DNA of 11,388 bases, taken from positions 1 to 11,388 of the forward strand of contig CATVZP010000064.1 of assembly GCA_958348565.1 (NCBI GenBank). The letters run 5' to 3'. Below are positions 1-6,645 of the stretch, piece after piece. This DNA is from an uncultured Collinsella sp. (GTDB taxonomy: Bacteria > Actinomycetota > Coriobacteriia > Coriobacteriales > Coriobacteriaceae). The translations under genes and the position numbers were made by a program. The notes under the pieces were generated by a model. It searched no databases, had not been told where the DNA came from, and saw only the letters and a program-made list of their open reading frames with translations. How positions within the stretch are numbered: the stretch's first letter is position 1; the number at the start of each line of letters is the position of its first letter.

Positions 1-518
1 TCGCCGACATTACCGGTATTTTCTCGAGCTTCGAGATCATGCAGCAGGCAAAGACTGAGCTTAAGGATTGCATCGTCAAGCTGGGCAACCAGGGCAAGCT
101 CGTGCAGATGCAGCTCGAGCAGCTCGCGGGCTCCAGCATGGATACCGAGTATGACCTGATGATTCGCGACTACGCGAGCGATTCCTCCGAGGCAAACGCC
201 GAGAAGATTCGCGCCGAGCTCGCTCGCATGACACCTAAGGACCTGTCCGACCCACAACATGTGGCGGCGGTTCTGGGTTACGACGACCTGGACGAGGACT
301 CCGTCATGACGCCGCTGGGCCTACGTACGCTTTCGCGCGTGTCCGTCGTGCGCGACGGCGTGGCCGAGAAAATCGTCGACGAGTACGGCTCGCTGCAGGA
401 GCTCATGGACGACATCAGCGAGGATCCGGAGCGCCTGGGCGACTTTGGCGTCAACAACCCTGCCATTCTTGCGGACTCGCTGTACCGCATGAAGGGCACC
501 AAACAGGGGAACGCATAA
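1..518 (+). CDS. disA: DNA integrity scanning diadenylate cyclase DisA, C-terminal part (5' end outside window)
   Basis: The frame is open from the first bases of the window, so the gene starts upstream. The visible 172 or so residues cover the helical linker and the C-terminal helix-hairpin-helix DNA-binding region of DisA. The N-terminal diadenylate cyclase domain, which makes c-di-AMP from two ATP, is not in the window. The family is recognised from the linker (KLGNQGKLVQMQLEQL), from LGYDDLDEDSVMTPLGLR followed by LSRV, and from the terminal HhH-like stretch with GDFGVNNPAILADSLYRMK. In Bacillus, DisA scans DNA for branched structures and lowers c-di-AMP synthesis on damage. An internal ATG at 39 is not the start, because coding sequence continues upstream of it. 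The stop codon overlaps the ispD start by one base (TAATG), indicating translational coupling. Confidence 0.93.
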   Translation, partial: ADITGIFSSFEIMQQAKTELKDCIVKLGNQGKLVQMQLEQLAGSSMDTEYDLMIRDYASDSSEANAEKIRAELARMTPKDLSDPQHVAAVLGYDDLDEDSVMTPLGLRTLSRVSVVRDGVAEKIVDEYGSLQELMDDISEDPERLGDFGVNNPAILADSLYRMKGTKQGNA

Positions 519-1246
519 TGGCGCCCGTATGCGCCGTGGTCGTTGCCGGCGGCAGCGGCCAGCGCTTTGGAAATCCCGGCGGCAAGCAGCTCGTTAACGT
601 GGCGGGCCGTCCGCTCATGAGCTGGTCCATCCGTGCGTTCGATCGTAGCGACAAAGTCGGCCACATCGTGGTGGTGTGTCCTGCCGAGCGCCGTGCCGAG
701 ATGCGCCGCCTGGCCATCGACCCGTTTGACTATGATACGCCCATCAGCTTTGCCGATGCCGGCGATACCCGTCAGGATTCCACCCGTGCCGGCGTGCATG
801 CGGTTCCGGCGGGCTTCGAATATGTCGCCATCCACGACGGCGCCCGTCCGCTCATCACGACCGAGGCCATCGATCATGCGATCGACGTGCTTGTGGGCGA
901 CCGCTCGCTCGACGGTGTCGTGTGCGGTCAGCCCGCGATCGACACGCTCAAGATCGTCGACGGCGATAATATCGTCGAGACGCCGCCGCGCGAGCTCTAT
1001 TGGGCCGCGCAGACGCCGCAGATCTTTAGCGTCGACGCCATGAAGCGCGCCCATGCCGAGGCAATTGCCGAGGGCTTTATCGGCACCGATGATTCGTCGC
1101 TGGTCGAGCGCATGGGCGGGCGCGTCCGCTGCGTCCAGAGCCCGCGCGACAACCTTAAGGTGACGGTGCCCGAGGACCTGCGTCCTGTAACCGCGATTCT
1201 GCTCGGTCGCATGGCCGAGGGAGAGGACCTTCCCCATGTTCAGTAA
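518..1246 (+). CDS. ispD: 2-C-methyl-D-erythritol 4-phosphate cytidylyltransferase
   Basis: A 242-residue cytosolic enzyme of the non-mevalonate (MEP) isoprenoid pathway. It transfers CMP from CTP to methylerythritol 4-phosphate. The nucleotide-binding loop is at the N-terminus (VVAGGSGQRFG, residues 8-18), with Arg16 and Lys23 in the positions of the catalytic Arg and Lys of E. coli IspD. Other family motifs are AIHDGARPL, DTLKIVDG, AAQTPQIF, TDDSSLVE and NLKVTVPEDL near the C-terminus, the last holding the second conserved Lys. Length matches the family (about 230 residues). A purine-rich AGGGGAA lies about 7 nt before the ATG, inside the end of disA. The 3' end overlaps ispF by 11 nt, so the two consecutive-pathway enzymes are translationally coupled. 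IspE, the step between them, is not in the window. Confidence 0.97.
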   Translation: MAPVCAVVVAGGSGQRFGNPGGKQLVNVAGRPLMSWSIRAFDRSDKVGHIVVVCPAERRAEMRRLAIDPFDYDTPISFADAGDTRQDSTRAGVHAVPAGFEYVAIHDGARPLITTEAIDHAIDVLVGDRSLDGVVCGQPAIDTLKIVDGDNIVETPPRELYWAAQTPQIFSVDAMKRAHAEAIAEGFIGTDDSSLVERMGGRVRCVQSPRDNLKVTVPEDLRPVTAILLGRMAEGEDLPHVQ

Positions 1247-1730
1247 CCTGCGCATTGGCCACGGCTACGACGTCCACCGTTTGGTGGAGGGGCGTCGATG
1301 TATCATCGGCGGGGTCGACATTCCCTACGAGCGCGGCCTGCTGGGCCACTCGGATGCCGATGTGCTCGCGCACGCCTTAGCCGACGCCATTCTGGGCGCC
1401 TGCCGCGGGGGAGACATCGGCAAGCTATTTCCCGACACCGATCCCGCCTACGAGGGCGCCGATTCGATGGTGCTGCTCGCTCGCGTGATGGACTATGCGC
1501 GTGAGCTGGGCTTTGAGTTTGTCGATGCCGATTGCACCATTGCCTGTCAGCAACCCAAGATCACCCCGCATCGCGATGCCATGCGCGCCAATCTTGCCCA
1601 TGCCCTGGGCGTTGACGTCGAAAACGTGGGCGTCGCCGCTACCACGACCGAAAAGCTCGGTTGGGAAGGCCAGGGCGAGGGGATCGGCGCCTGGGCCGTC
1701 TGCCTGCTACAGAAAACTGCTAAGGAGTAA
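1236..1730 (+). CDS. ispF: 2-C-methyl-D-erythritol 2,4-cyclodiphosphate synthase
   Basis: A 164-residue enzyme that cyclises CDP-methylerythritol 2-phosphate to MEcPP with release of CMP, in the MEP pathway. The signature GHGYDVH gives the metal ligands Asp12 and His14, and the third ligand is His46 in DADVLAHAL. These match Asp8, His10 and His42 of the E. coli enzyme. Further family motifs are GDIGKLFPDTDP and the C-terminal ATTTEKLGWEGQGEGIGAWA. The start is supported by a purine-rich GAGGGAGAGG about 9 nt upstream, within the end of ispD. The last codons (AAGGAG) form the Shine-Dalgarno sequence of cysS. All active-site residues appear intact. Functional trimerisation is known for the family but cannot be seen here. 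Confidence 0.97.
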   Translation: MFSNLRIGHGYDVHRLVEGRRCIIGGVDIPYERGLLGHSDADVLAHALADAILGACRGGDIGKLFPDTDPAYEGADSMVLLARVMDYARELGFEFVDADCTIACQQPKITPHRDAMRANLAHALGVDVENVGVAATTTEKLGWEGQGEGIGAWAVCLLQKTAKE

Positions 1731-1733
1731 TGA

Positions 1734-3200
1734 ATGCGTATCTACAACAGCGCTACCCATAAAAAAGAAGAGTTCCAGCCCATCGAGTCCGGCAAGGTCC
1801 GCATGTATGTGTGCGGCCCCACGGTCTACGACAACATCCACATTGGCAACGCCCGCACGTTCATCAGCTTTGACGTGATTCGTCGCTGGCTCATCGCGAG
1901 CGGCTACGAGGTCACGTTCGCCCAGAACCTCACCGATGTCGATGACAAGATTATCAAGCGCGCCAACGAGCAGGACCGTACGGCTGCCGAGGTCGCGACG
2001 GAGTTCTCCGACAAGTTCATCGGCGTCATGCGCGCCGCCAACGTGCTCGATCCCGATGTGCGCCCCCGCGCCACCAAGGAGATCGGCCCCATGATCGCCA
2101 TGATCAAGACGCTTATCGAGCAGGGCCATGCCTATGCCGCCGATAACGGCGACGTGTACTTTGCCGTGCGCAGCGATCCCAACTATGGTCAGGTCTCGGG
2201 CCGCAACATCGACGACCTTATGGTTGGCGCGCGCATCGAGGAGAACGAGGACAAGAACGACCCGCTCGACTTTGCCCTGTGGAAGGCCGCCAAGCCCGGC
2301 GAGCCCAGCTGGCCGAGCCCCTGGGGCGAGGGTCGTCCCGGTTGGCACACCGAGTGCGCCGCCATGGTACATCGCTACCTGGGCACTCCGATCGACATCC
2401 ACGGCGGCGGCTCCGACCTTGCCTTCCCGCATCACGAGAACGAGTGCGCCCAGGCCACCTGCGCCTGGCACCAGGGCTTCTCCAACACCTGGATGCACAC
2501 GGGCATGCTGCTGGTAGACGGCGAGAAGATGTCCAAGTCGCTCGGCAACTTCTTTACGCTGGCCGAGGTCCTCGAGCAGCACTCCGCTGCCGCCCTGCGT
2601 CTGCTAATGCTGCAGACGAGCTATCGCTCGCCGCTCGATTTTTCTTGGGAGCGCCTGGAGGGTGCCGAGAACTCGCTCACGCGTATCGCCGGTACGGTCG
2701 AGAACCTGCGCTGGGCCGCGAACCATACGACGGCCGATGCCGATGCAGCTGCCGCCGAGGCGTTTGCCGCCAAGGCCGCCGAGACTCGTGTCACCTTTAA
2801 GGAGTGCATGGACGACGACTTTAACACCGCCGGTGCCATGGGTGCCGTCTTTGGCTTTGTCACCGAGTGCAACCAGTATCTGGAGCAGGCGGGCGACGCT
2901 GCCGACAAGGCCGCCGCGCTTGCCGCCGCCGACACGCTGGCCGAGCTGCTCGATACGCTTGGCGTTGAGCTCCCCGAGCCCAAGGTCGAGCTGCCGCTGG
3001 GCCTGCTGGGCGTTGCCGCCGGTTTGGTCGCCTATACGGGTGACGACGTTGACGAGGCCGCTGCCAAGATTCTCGAGGCCCGCGCCGAGGCCCGCGCCGC
3101 CAAGAACTGGGATCTGGCTGACGCCATCCGCGACCAGCTCAAGGACCTCGGGCTGACGATCGAGGATACTGCCGCGGGCACTCGTATCAAATCTCTCTAA
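1734..3200 (+). CDS. cysS: cysteine--tRNA ligase
   Basis: A 488-residue class I aminoacyl-tRNA synthetase that charges tRNA-Cys. The HIGH motif appears as HIGN (residues 36-39) and the second ATP signature as KMSKS (residues 265-269). The four zinc ligands that discriminate cysteine are all present: Cys27, Cys208, His233 and Glu237, one residue off E. coli numbering. The conserved DIHGGGSDLAFPHHENE block precedes the last two. The C-terminal region (about 330-488) is Ala/Glu-rich and helical, as in the DALR and anticodon-binding part of the family. AAGGAG ends 6 nt before the ATG, which sits 3 nt after the ispF stop. Bacillus has gltX and cysE between ispF and cysS; both are absent here. Confidence 0.97.
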   Translation: MRIYNSATHKKEEFQPIESGKVRMYVCGPTVYDNIHIGNARTFISFDVIRRWLIASGYEVTFAQNLTDVDDKIIKRANEQDRTAAEVATEFSDKFIGVMRAANVLDPDVRPRATKEIGPMIAMIKTLIEQGHAYAADNGDVYFAVRSDPNYGQVSGRNIDDLMVGARIEENEDKNDPLDFALWKAAKPGEPSWPSPWGEGRPGWHTECAAMVHRYLGTPIDIHGGGSDLAFPHHENECAQATCAWHQGFSNTWMHTGMLLVDGEKMSKSLGNFFTLAEVLEQHSAAALRLLMLQTSYRSPLDFSWERLEGAENSLTRIAGTVENLRWAANHTTADADAAAAEAFAAKAAETRVTFKECMDDDFNTAGAMGAVFGFVTECNQYLEQAGDAADKAAALAAADTLAELLDTLGVELPEPKVELPLGLLGVAAGLVAYTGDDVDEAAAKILEARAEARAAKNWDLADAIRDQLKDLGLTIEDTAAGTRIKSL

Positions 3201-3222
3201 TCCCCGCGGGTTTCCCAAGCAC

Positions 3223-3325
3223 CCGACCGCCCGAGCCACGGCACCTTGCCTTTCAATCGTCGGGCATGACCTCAAGGTCTATGCCCTCCTCTTTCAAGGC
3301 AATCTGCCGCACCTCGGGCGGTCGG
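3223..3325 (+). repeat. 103-nt in-register imperfect palindrome in the cysS-rlmB gap
   Basis: The sequence pairs about one symmetry axis. The outer stem is 13 bp (3223-3235 with 3313-3325, perfect). Then come 5 bp (3239-3243 with 3305-3309), 7 bp (3246-3252 with 3296-3302) and 6 bp (3262-3267 with 3281-3286). The tip is GACC/GGTC with a TCAA loop and one bulged T. The internal loops are symmetric (3x3, 2x2, 9x9), so all stems down to the bulge share one register. The RNA would be a long rod. A T-rich run (TCTATTTGTTTCGTTT) follows the outer stem, so it may end or attenuate cysS transcripts. A folded palindromic mobile repeat is the alternative. It resembles no riboswitch I recognise. Confidence 0.75.
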
Positions 3326-3354
3326 TCTATTTGTTTCGTTTGATAGTTGTATTT

Positions 3355-3361
3355 AGGAGGT
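3355..3361 (+). promoter_or_regulatory. ribosome binding site fixing the rlmB start
   Basis: AGGAGGT, a full match to the anti-Shine-Dalgarno sequence, lies 6 nt before ATG 3368. An in-frame TTG at 3347 would put this site inside the gene and has no site of its own, so ATG 3368 is preferred. Confidence 0.85.
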
Positions 3362-3367
3362 CGCCTT

Positions 3368-4288
3368 ATGGCCGACAATCGCAAGCGTGCATCGCGTGGA
3401 GGTAAGCAGGCTGCTTCTGGCTCGCGTCCGATTCGCCGCAACGATCGCGCTGCCACTTCTAAGGGCCAGCGCGAGCGCTCCCAAGCCCAGGCTACGCGTC
3501 CACAGCGGGATCGCAACCGCGACGCTGTCCAGGTTCCCAAGGGCGAGTTTATCGAAGGTCGCCGTGCTGCCGCCGAGGCGCTACGCACTGGTTTTCCCAT
3601 CAAGTGCGCGCTCATCGCTGAGGGCGGGGAGCGCGATGCCGCCTTGTCGCGCCTGGTCGACGACCTCAATGCCGCGGGTGTCCGCATTAAGTATGTGCCG
3701 CGCGCGCAGCTCGATGCACTGTCGAGCCATGGCGCTCATCAGGGCATTGCGCTCGAGGTTGGTAACTTCCCCTATGCCGATGTTGCCGATATCCTCGATC
3801 GCGCGGGTGACGGACCGGCGCTCGTCGTCGTGCTCGACCATGTGACCGACGATGGCAACTTTGGTGCGATCGTGCGCTCCGCCGAGGTCGTGGGCGCGGC
3901 GGGCGTCATCATTGCCAACAAGCGCGCCGCCGGTGTGACCGTCGGCAGCTACAAGACTTCTGCCGGCGCTGTCATGCACCTGCCCATCGCGCAGGTGCCC
4001 AATATCGCCCGTGCACTCGATGATCTCAAGGCCGCTGGCTTTTGGGTGGGCGGTGCTTCCGAGCACGCCGAGGGCAGCTGCTGGGATGCTCCCTTCGAGG
4101 GCCGCGTGGCGCTCGTCATGGGCTCCGAGGGCGACGGCATCTCGCGCTTGGTGCTCGAGAAATGCGACTTTTTGACCAAGCTTCCCCAGCGCGGCATGAC
4201 CGAGAGTCTCAACGTGGCCCAGGCGACCACCGCGCTGTGCTTTGAGTGGCTGCGCCGCAATGCCGGCGAGCTCATGGGGGAGGAGTAG
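3368..4288 (+). CDS. rlmB: 23S rRNA 2'-O-ribose guanosine methyltransferase, TrmH/SPOUT family (RlmB type)
   Basis: A 306-residue SPOUT methyltransferase that uses S-adenosylmethionine. RlmB methylates the 2'-OH of a guanosine in 23S rRNA (G2251 in E. coli). The substrate-binding domain begins at FIEGRRAAAEALRTG (residues 61-75). The knotted catalytic domain has motif 1 DHVTDDGNFGAIVRSAE (Asn164, Arg170), motif 2 LVMGSEGDGISR (249-260) and motif 3 LPQRGMTESLNVAQA (272-286). Residues 1-57 form an unusual tail rich in Arg, Lys, Gln and Ser, probably disordered and RNA-binding. The - strand frame across this gene is a codon-bias shadow. Gene order cysS-rlmB-yacP matches Bacillus without mrnC. 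Exact target (RlmB, or another TrmH-type site) is inferred from family and synteny. Confidence 0.93.
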   Translation: MADNRKRASRGGKQAASGSRPIRRNDRAATSKGQRERSQAQATRPQRDRNRDAVQVPKGEFIEGRRAAAEALRTGFPIKCALIAEGGERDAALSRLVDDLNAAGVRIKYVPRAQLDALSSHGAHQGIALEVGNFPYADVADILDRAGDGPALVVVLDHVTDDGNFGAIVRSAEVVGAAGVIIANKRAAGVTVGSYKTSAGAVMHLPIAQVPNIARALDDLKAAGFWVGGASEHAEGSCWDAPFEGRVALVMGSEGDGISRLVLEKCDFLTKLPQRGMTESLNVAQATTALCFEWLRRNAGELMGEE

Positions 4289-4291
4289 CGC

Positions 4292-4969
4292 ATGTCCAAG
4301 AAGAACCGCGCCAAGTCCAAGGCCAAGCGCTTTGGCGAGGGTTCGGCCAAGCCAATTGTTTCGGCCGCGACCTACGGCGTGGGCGGCAATGCGTTTGCGC
4401 AGGCTATCGCCGACCCAGTCTCGACGGTGCACTCCAATAAGCCCGAGCTGCTGGTGGTCGACGGTTACAACGTGATCCATTGCACGCCGCGCTACGAAAA
4501 GCTCGTGTACGACCATTCCGACGATCCGTATTCCAGCGACGTTCACGATATGGCGCGCACCGCCCTCATCAACGATGTTGCGGCGTTTGCCCAGGGCCGC
4601 TACGAGGCCGTGATCGTGTTCGACGGTGCGGGCAATATCTCCAGCGAGCGCCCCAACCTGCCGGCCCGTGGCGTGCGCATCGAGTTTTCGCCGACGGGCG
4701 TCTCTGCCGATACCGTGGTGCAGAAACTCTGCATCGAGGCACGTGAGGAAGGCCGCGCGTGCTCCGTGGTTTCGAGTGACGGCACAATCCAGGCCGTCGT
4801 CATGGGCAAGGGCGTCACGCGCATCTCGAGCCGTATGCTGGTGGACGAGATCAAACAGATCGATAACGACGTTCACGAGGCAGAGGAAGCTCCGCAGATC
4901 AAGATGACTCTGGGCAGCCGCCTGAGCCCCGATGCCCTGGCCAAGCTCAAGGCGTTGCGCGGGAGGTAG
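4292..4969 (+). CDS. yacP: NYN/PIN-like endoribonuclease, YacP/Rae1 family
   Basis: A 225-residue NYN-domain protein. Conserved acidic positions of this nuclease fold are visible: LLVVDGYNVIH (Asp57, Asn60), VIVFDG (Asp111), FSPTGVSADTVVQKL (Asp140) and VVSSDGTIQ (Asp163), followed by ISSRML. The Bacillus homologue Rae1 cleaves mRNA in the ribosomal A site and also follows rlmB, which supports the assignment. Residues 1-50 are a Lys/Arg/Ala-rich extension, so the protein is longer than the roughly 170-residue Bacillus form. The start lies 3 nt after the rlmB stop, with GGGGGAGGAG just upstream. Whether it is ribosome-dependent here is inferred. It appears to be the last gene of the operon. 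Confidence 0.88.
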   Translation: MSKKNRAKSKAKRFGEGSAKPIVSAATYGVGGNAFAQAIADPVSTVHSNKPELLVVDGYNVIHCTPRYEKLVYDHSDDPYSSDVHDMARTALINDVAAFAQGRYEAVIVFDGAGNISSERPNLPARGVRIEFSPTGVSADTVVQKLCIEAREEGRACSVVSSDGTIQAVVMGKGVTRISSRMLVDEIKQIDNDVHEAEEAPQIKMTLGSRLSPDALAKLKALRGR

Positions 4970-4970
4970 G

Positions 4971-5004
4971 GGAGTTGGCGGGGCGATGCTGTCTCGCTAA
5001 CTCC
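4971..5004. terminator. hairpin between convergent genes, possible shared terminator
   Basis: A 10-bp stem (4971-4980 with 4995-5004, one G-T wobble) encloses a 14-nt loop. It follows the yacP stop directly and contains the stop codon of the convergent kinase gene. Neither strand has a clear T tract, so intrinsic termination is weakly supported. No other terminator is visible between the two genes. Confidence 0.4.
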
Positions 5005-6337
5005 ATTCAGCGATGTCGATCATTCTTTCGAGGCGCCAAGTTAGCGCCTCTTTTAGATAAGGCAGTCTCGCTGTAAGAGCGTCGTTTTTGGATAGGATTT
5101 CGATTGCCTCGTCAACGAAACCCTCGAGCTTGTCGTCGTCAAACCAGCTCATATCCTCAACAAGCAGCATTTGTTTGGCGGGGCTTGATTGAAATTGTGC
5201 ACTGGTAAAACTGTGCTCTCCCGCCCTAAGCTCCTCAAGAGAAATGTTGCACCAGAGCGATGAGCCCGAATCGAAGATGGGGGCAGGTCTGCAGGTTAGC
5301 GTGTTTACGTTTCGCACAAGGCCAAAGTTACGCCAATGGCGGTCATAGTTGGCGATGATATCGTCGCACACGATCATGCGGTCAAGGGCATCCTTGACGC
5401 CTGTCGCCCCGAGCTCCTCGCAGTTTGCTACATATCGCTCGTAGTCGGTTAGCCGTTCATCTGCGTTTGCGTGCTGGTTTACATAGAACGCAGGGACATA
5501 CTCTTCTTCATCAGTTAAGAAGACATCGCATATGCTCAGGGCGGAAGTGCCCGTGCCCTCGAGCGAGTAAGGCACGTAATCGCAGACGTTTAGGATGCGA
5601 CGGTGGAGCGCGGTCGCCACCAGCTCGTTATAAGGTTCCTGGTTCAGGTGCGCTCCTGCCTTATGCAGAATTCGACGCCCGCCCTCGCATGTCCAGTACT
5701 TTTGAAGATTGCCGTCCGACGTGTTATCGGGCTTTGCGGCAGCCGCTTTTCCCTCTGGGGCAAAGGGCGCAATGGACAGCGAGACGTCATCAAAGGCGTT
5801 ATTGAAGAAGTTAATGTCCTCCCAGGTGAGACCGGAACTTTGGGGTCTAATCCAATACTGGTCGGATAGGGAGAGGCCGAGATTTCGCTGGACGAGTTCA
5901 TCGGGAACATCGACTGCGGCTTCTGTAAGCAGGGAGGCTAGCCCAATGCGTGCGAGCGGGATACCGCGGCCGCGCCACCAGGTGCGGAAGGAGTCGAGCG
6001 ATATGGGGCCATTGGGGCCAAATACTCCAATAGGGGCGTGGGCGTAATCGATGTCGGCACCGATGTGGGTAAAGTCTTTTCGCGATGTGCTGTAGACCAG
6101 CTGGGCGACTTCGTGCGTGCGGTTCATGAGGGTAAATGCGATCTCGCTTTTCCCATGCCCACGACGAGGCCGTCCCCCCGTTTTGGTCACGGAACGGAGT
6201 CGCGTGTCGACGCTGTCTTTGTCGATGAGCCATACACCAGAAGCCTTGCGGGCCTCAAGTGCTCCGTTTTTTATGAGCTCTTGCACCCTGCGCGGAGTGA
6301 TGCCGAGCAGCTCGGCGGCTTCCTTGGTAGTAAGCAT
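4997..6337 (-). CDS. HipA-like kinase with N-terminal excisionase/MerR-type helix-turn-helix
   Basis: A 446-residue protein. Residues 1-45 (TTKEAAELLGITPRRVQELI, then GVWLIDKDSV) are a winged HTH of the excisionase/MerR kind. A basic linker (GRPRRGHGK) follows. Residues 65-185 resemble the N-terminal region of a little-studied HipA-like family of Firmicutes (WWRGRGIPLARIGL, LGLSLSDQYWIRP, INFFNNAF). The C-terminal kinase domain looks catalytically complete: Lys226 in ILHKAG, Glu238 in NELVA, catalytic loop NYDRHWRNF (Asp332, Asn337) and metal-binding Asp356 in IFDSGSSL. HipA-type kinases phosphorylate proteins, including aminoacyl-tRNA synthetases, and usually need a separate HipB-type antitoxin. 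None is encoded nearby. Start chosen at ATG 6337 with GAAGGG 7 nt upstream, not the in-frame ATG 6379, which lies within the operator. Substrate unknown. Confidence 0.85.
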   Translation of the reverse strand: MLTTKEAAELLGITPRRVQELIKNGALEARKASGVWLIDKDSVDTRLRSVTKTGGRPRRGHGKSEIAFTLMNRTHEVAQLVYSTSRKDFTHIGADIDYAHAPIGVFGPNGPISLDSFRTWWRGRGIPLARIGLASLLTEAAVDVPDELVQRNLGLSLSDQYWIRPQSSGLTWEDINFFNNAFDDVSLSIAPFAPEGKAAAAKPDNTSDGNLQKYWTCEGGRRILHKAGAHLNQEPYNELVATALHRRILNVCDYVPYSLEGTGTSALSICDVFLTDEEEYVPAFYVNQHANADERLTDYERYVANCEELGATGVKDALDRMIVCDDIIANYDRHWRNFGLVRNVNTLTCRPAPIFDSGSSLWCNISLEELRAGEHSFTSAQFQSSPAKQMLLVEDMSWFDDDKLEGFVDEAIEILSKNDALTARLPYLKEALTWRLERMIDIAEWS

Positions 6338-6344
6338 CGCGAAA

Positions 6345-6350
6345 CCCTTC
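6345..6350 (-). promoter_or_regulatory. ribosome binding site fixing the HTH-kinase start
   Basis: GAAGGG on the - strand lies 7 nt before the ATG at 6337. The earlier in-frame ATG at 6379 has no such site and would add 14 residues encoded by operator DNA. Confidence 0.7.
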
Positions 6351-6355
6351 GCCAG

Positions 6356-6415
6356 AACGAATAGTTTTATATATAGCAATTGTAATTAAAACTATTCGTT
6401 ATGACGAATGGTTTT
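6356..6415. promoter_or_regulatory. three-half-site operator upstream of the HTH-kinase gene
   Basis: The half-site ACGAATAGTTTT occurs at 6357-6368, inverted at 6388-6399, and again as ACGAATGGTTTT (one change) at 6404-6415. The first pair forms a perfect 14-bp inverted repeat (6356-6369 with 6387-6400) around a 17-bp AT-rich spacer. The second and third form a palindrome with a 4-bp spacer, TATG. On the - strand the spacer holds TATATA-like -10 candidates, though no convincing -35. The array begins 19 bp upstream of the kinase start codon. The likely ligand is the kinase's own HTH, giving autorepression; this is inference. Confidence 0.75.
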
Positions 6416-6502
6416 GAGATTGAGGATGAACCGACAGAAATGAACGGGCCTGGTACCTGTTGTTGCTGGATTTTGCATATTTGTATAACGCCGTGTGGCC
6501 TG

Positions 6503-6531
6503 TTGCGCCCCGTCCGCAATTCCTTTATTCT
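6503..6531 (+). promoter_or_regulatory. candidate promoter of the tRNA-Thr gene
   Basis: TTGCGC (6503-6508) and TATTCT (6526-6531) are separated by 17 bp, and the tRNA begins 30 bp after the -10 box. The elements are close to sigma70 consensus. The start site is not known. Confidence 0.5.
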
Positions 6532-6561
6532 TAACAGGCTTCGCGCGAAAGCGCCAAGTGT

Positions 6562-6636
6562 GCCAGTGTGGCGCAACGGTAGCGCAACTGATTTGTAATC
6601 AGTGGGTTGCAGGTTCGATTCCTGTCACTGGCTCCA
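6562..6636 (+). tRNA. trnT: tRNA-Thr (anticodon UGU)
   Basis: A complete cloverleaf can be drawn by hand. The acceptor stem is 7 perfect pairs (GCCAGTG 6562-6568 with CACTGGC 6626-6632). The D stem is GCGC/GCGC (6571-6574 with 6582-6585). The anticodon stem ACTGA/TCAGT (6587-6591 with 6599-6603) holds loop TTTGTAA with anticodon TGT at 6594-6596. The T arm GCAGG/CCTGT (6609-6613 with 6621-6625) has loop TTCGATT. The discriminator base is T6633 and the CCA end is encoded (6634-6636). UGU reads ACA and other threonine codons. Confidence 0.97.
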
Positions 6637-6645
6637 TGAAAGTTT

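Noticed and set aside
278..1255. Long open frame on the - strand opposite disA/ispD
   Set aside because: High-GC third positions keep antisense frames open. The + strand genes have complete family motifs, and the antisense translation is low-complexity, rich in Arg, Ala and Gly.
3347..3367. TTG at 3347 as the rlmB start
   Set aside because: It would place the perfect AGGAGGT inside the gene and has no ribosome site of its own.
3253..3687. - strand frame ending in the cysS-rlmB gap with a protein-like tail (PPEVRQIALKEEGIDLEVMPDD is its last part)
   Set aside because: Most of it is antisense to rlmB, no start codon or ribosome site lies near the tail, and the tail region is explained by the long palindrome.
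3581..4876. Frame of about 430 codons on the - strand opposite rlmB and yacP
   Set aside because: It covers two well-supported + strand genes, has a His/Arg/Ala-rich composition and no recognisable motif.
6562..6636. tRNA-Thr as an attachment site of an integrated element
   Set aside because: I found no second copy of the tRNA 3' end and no integrase in the window.
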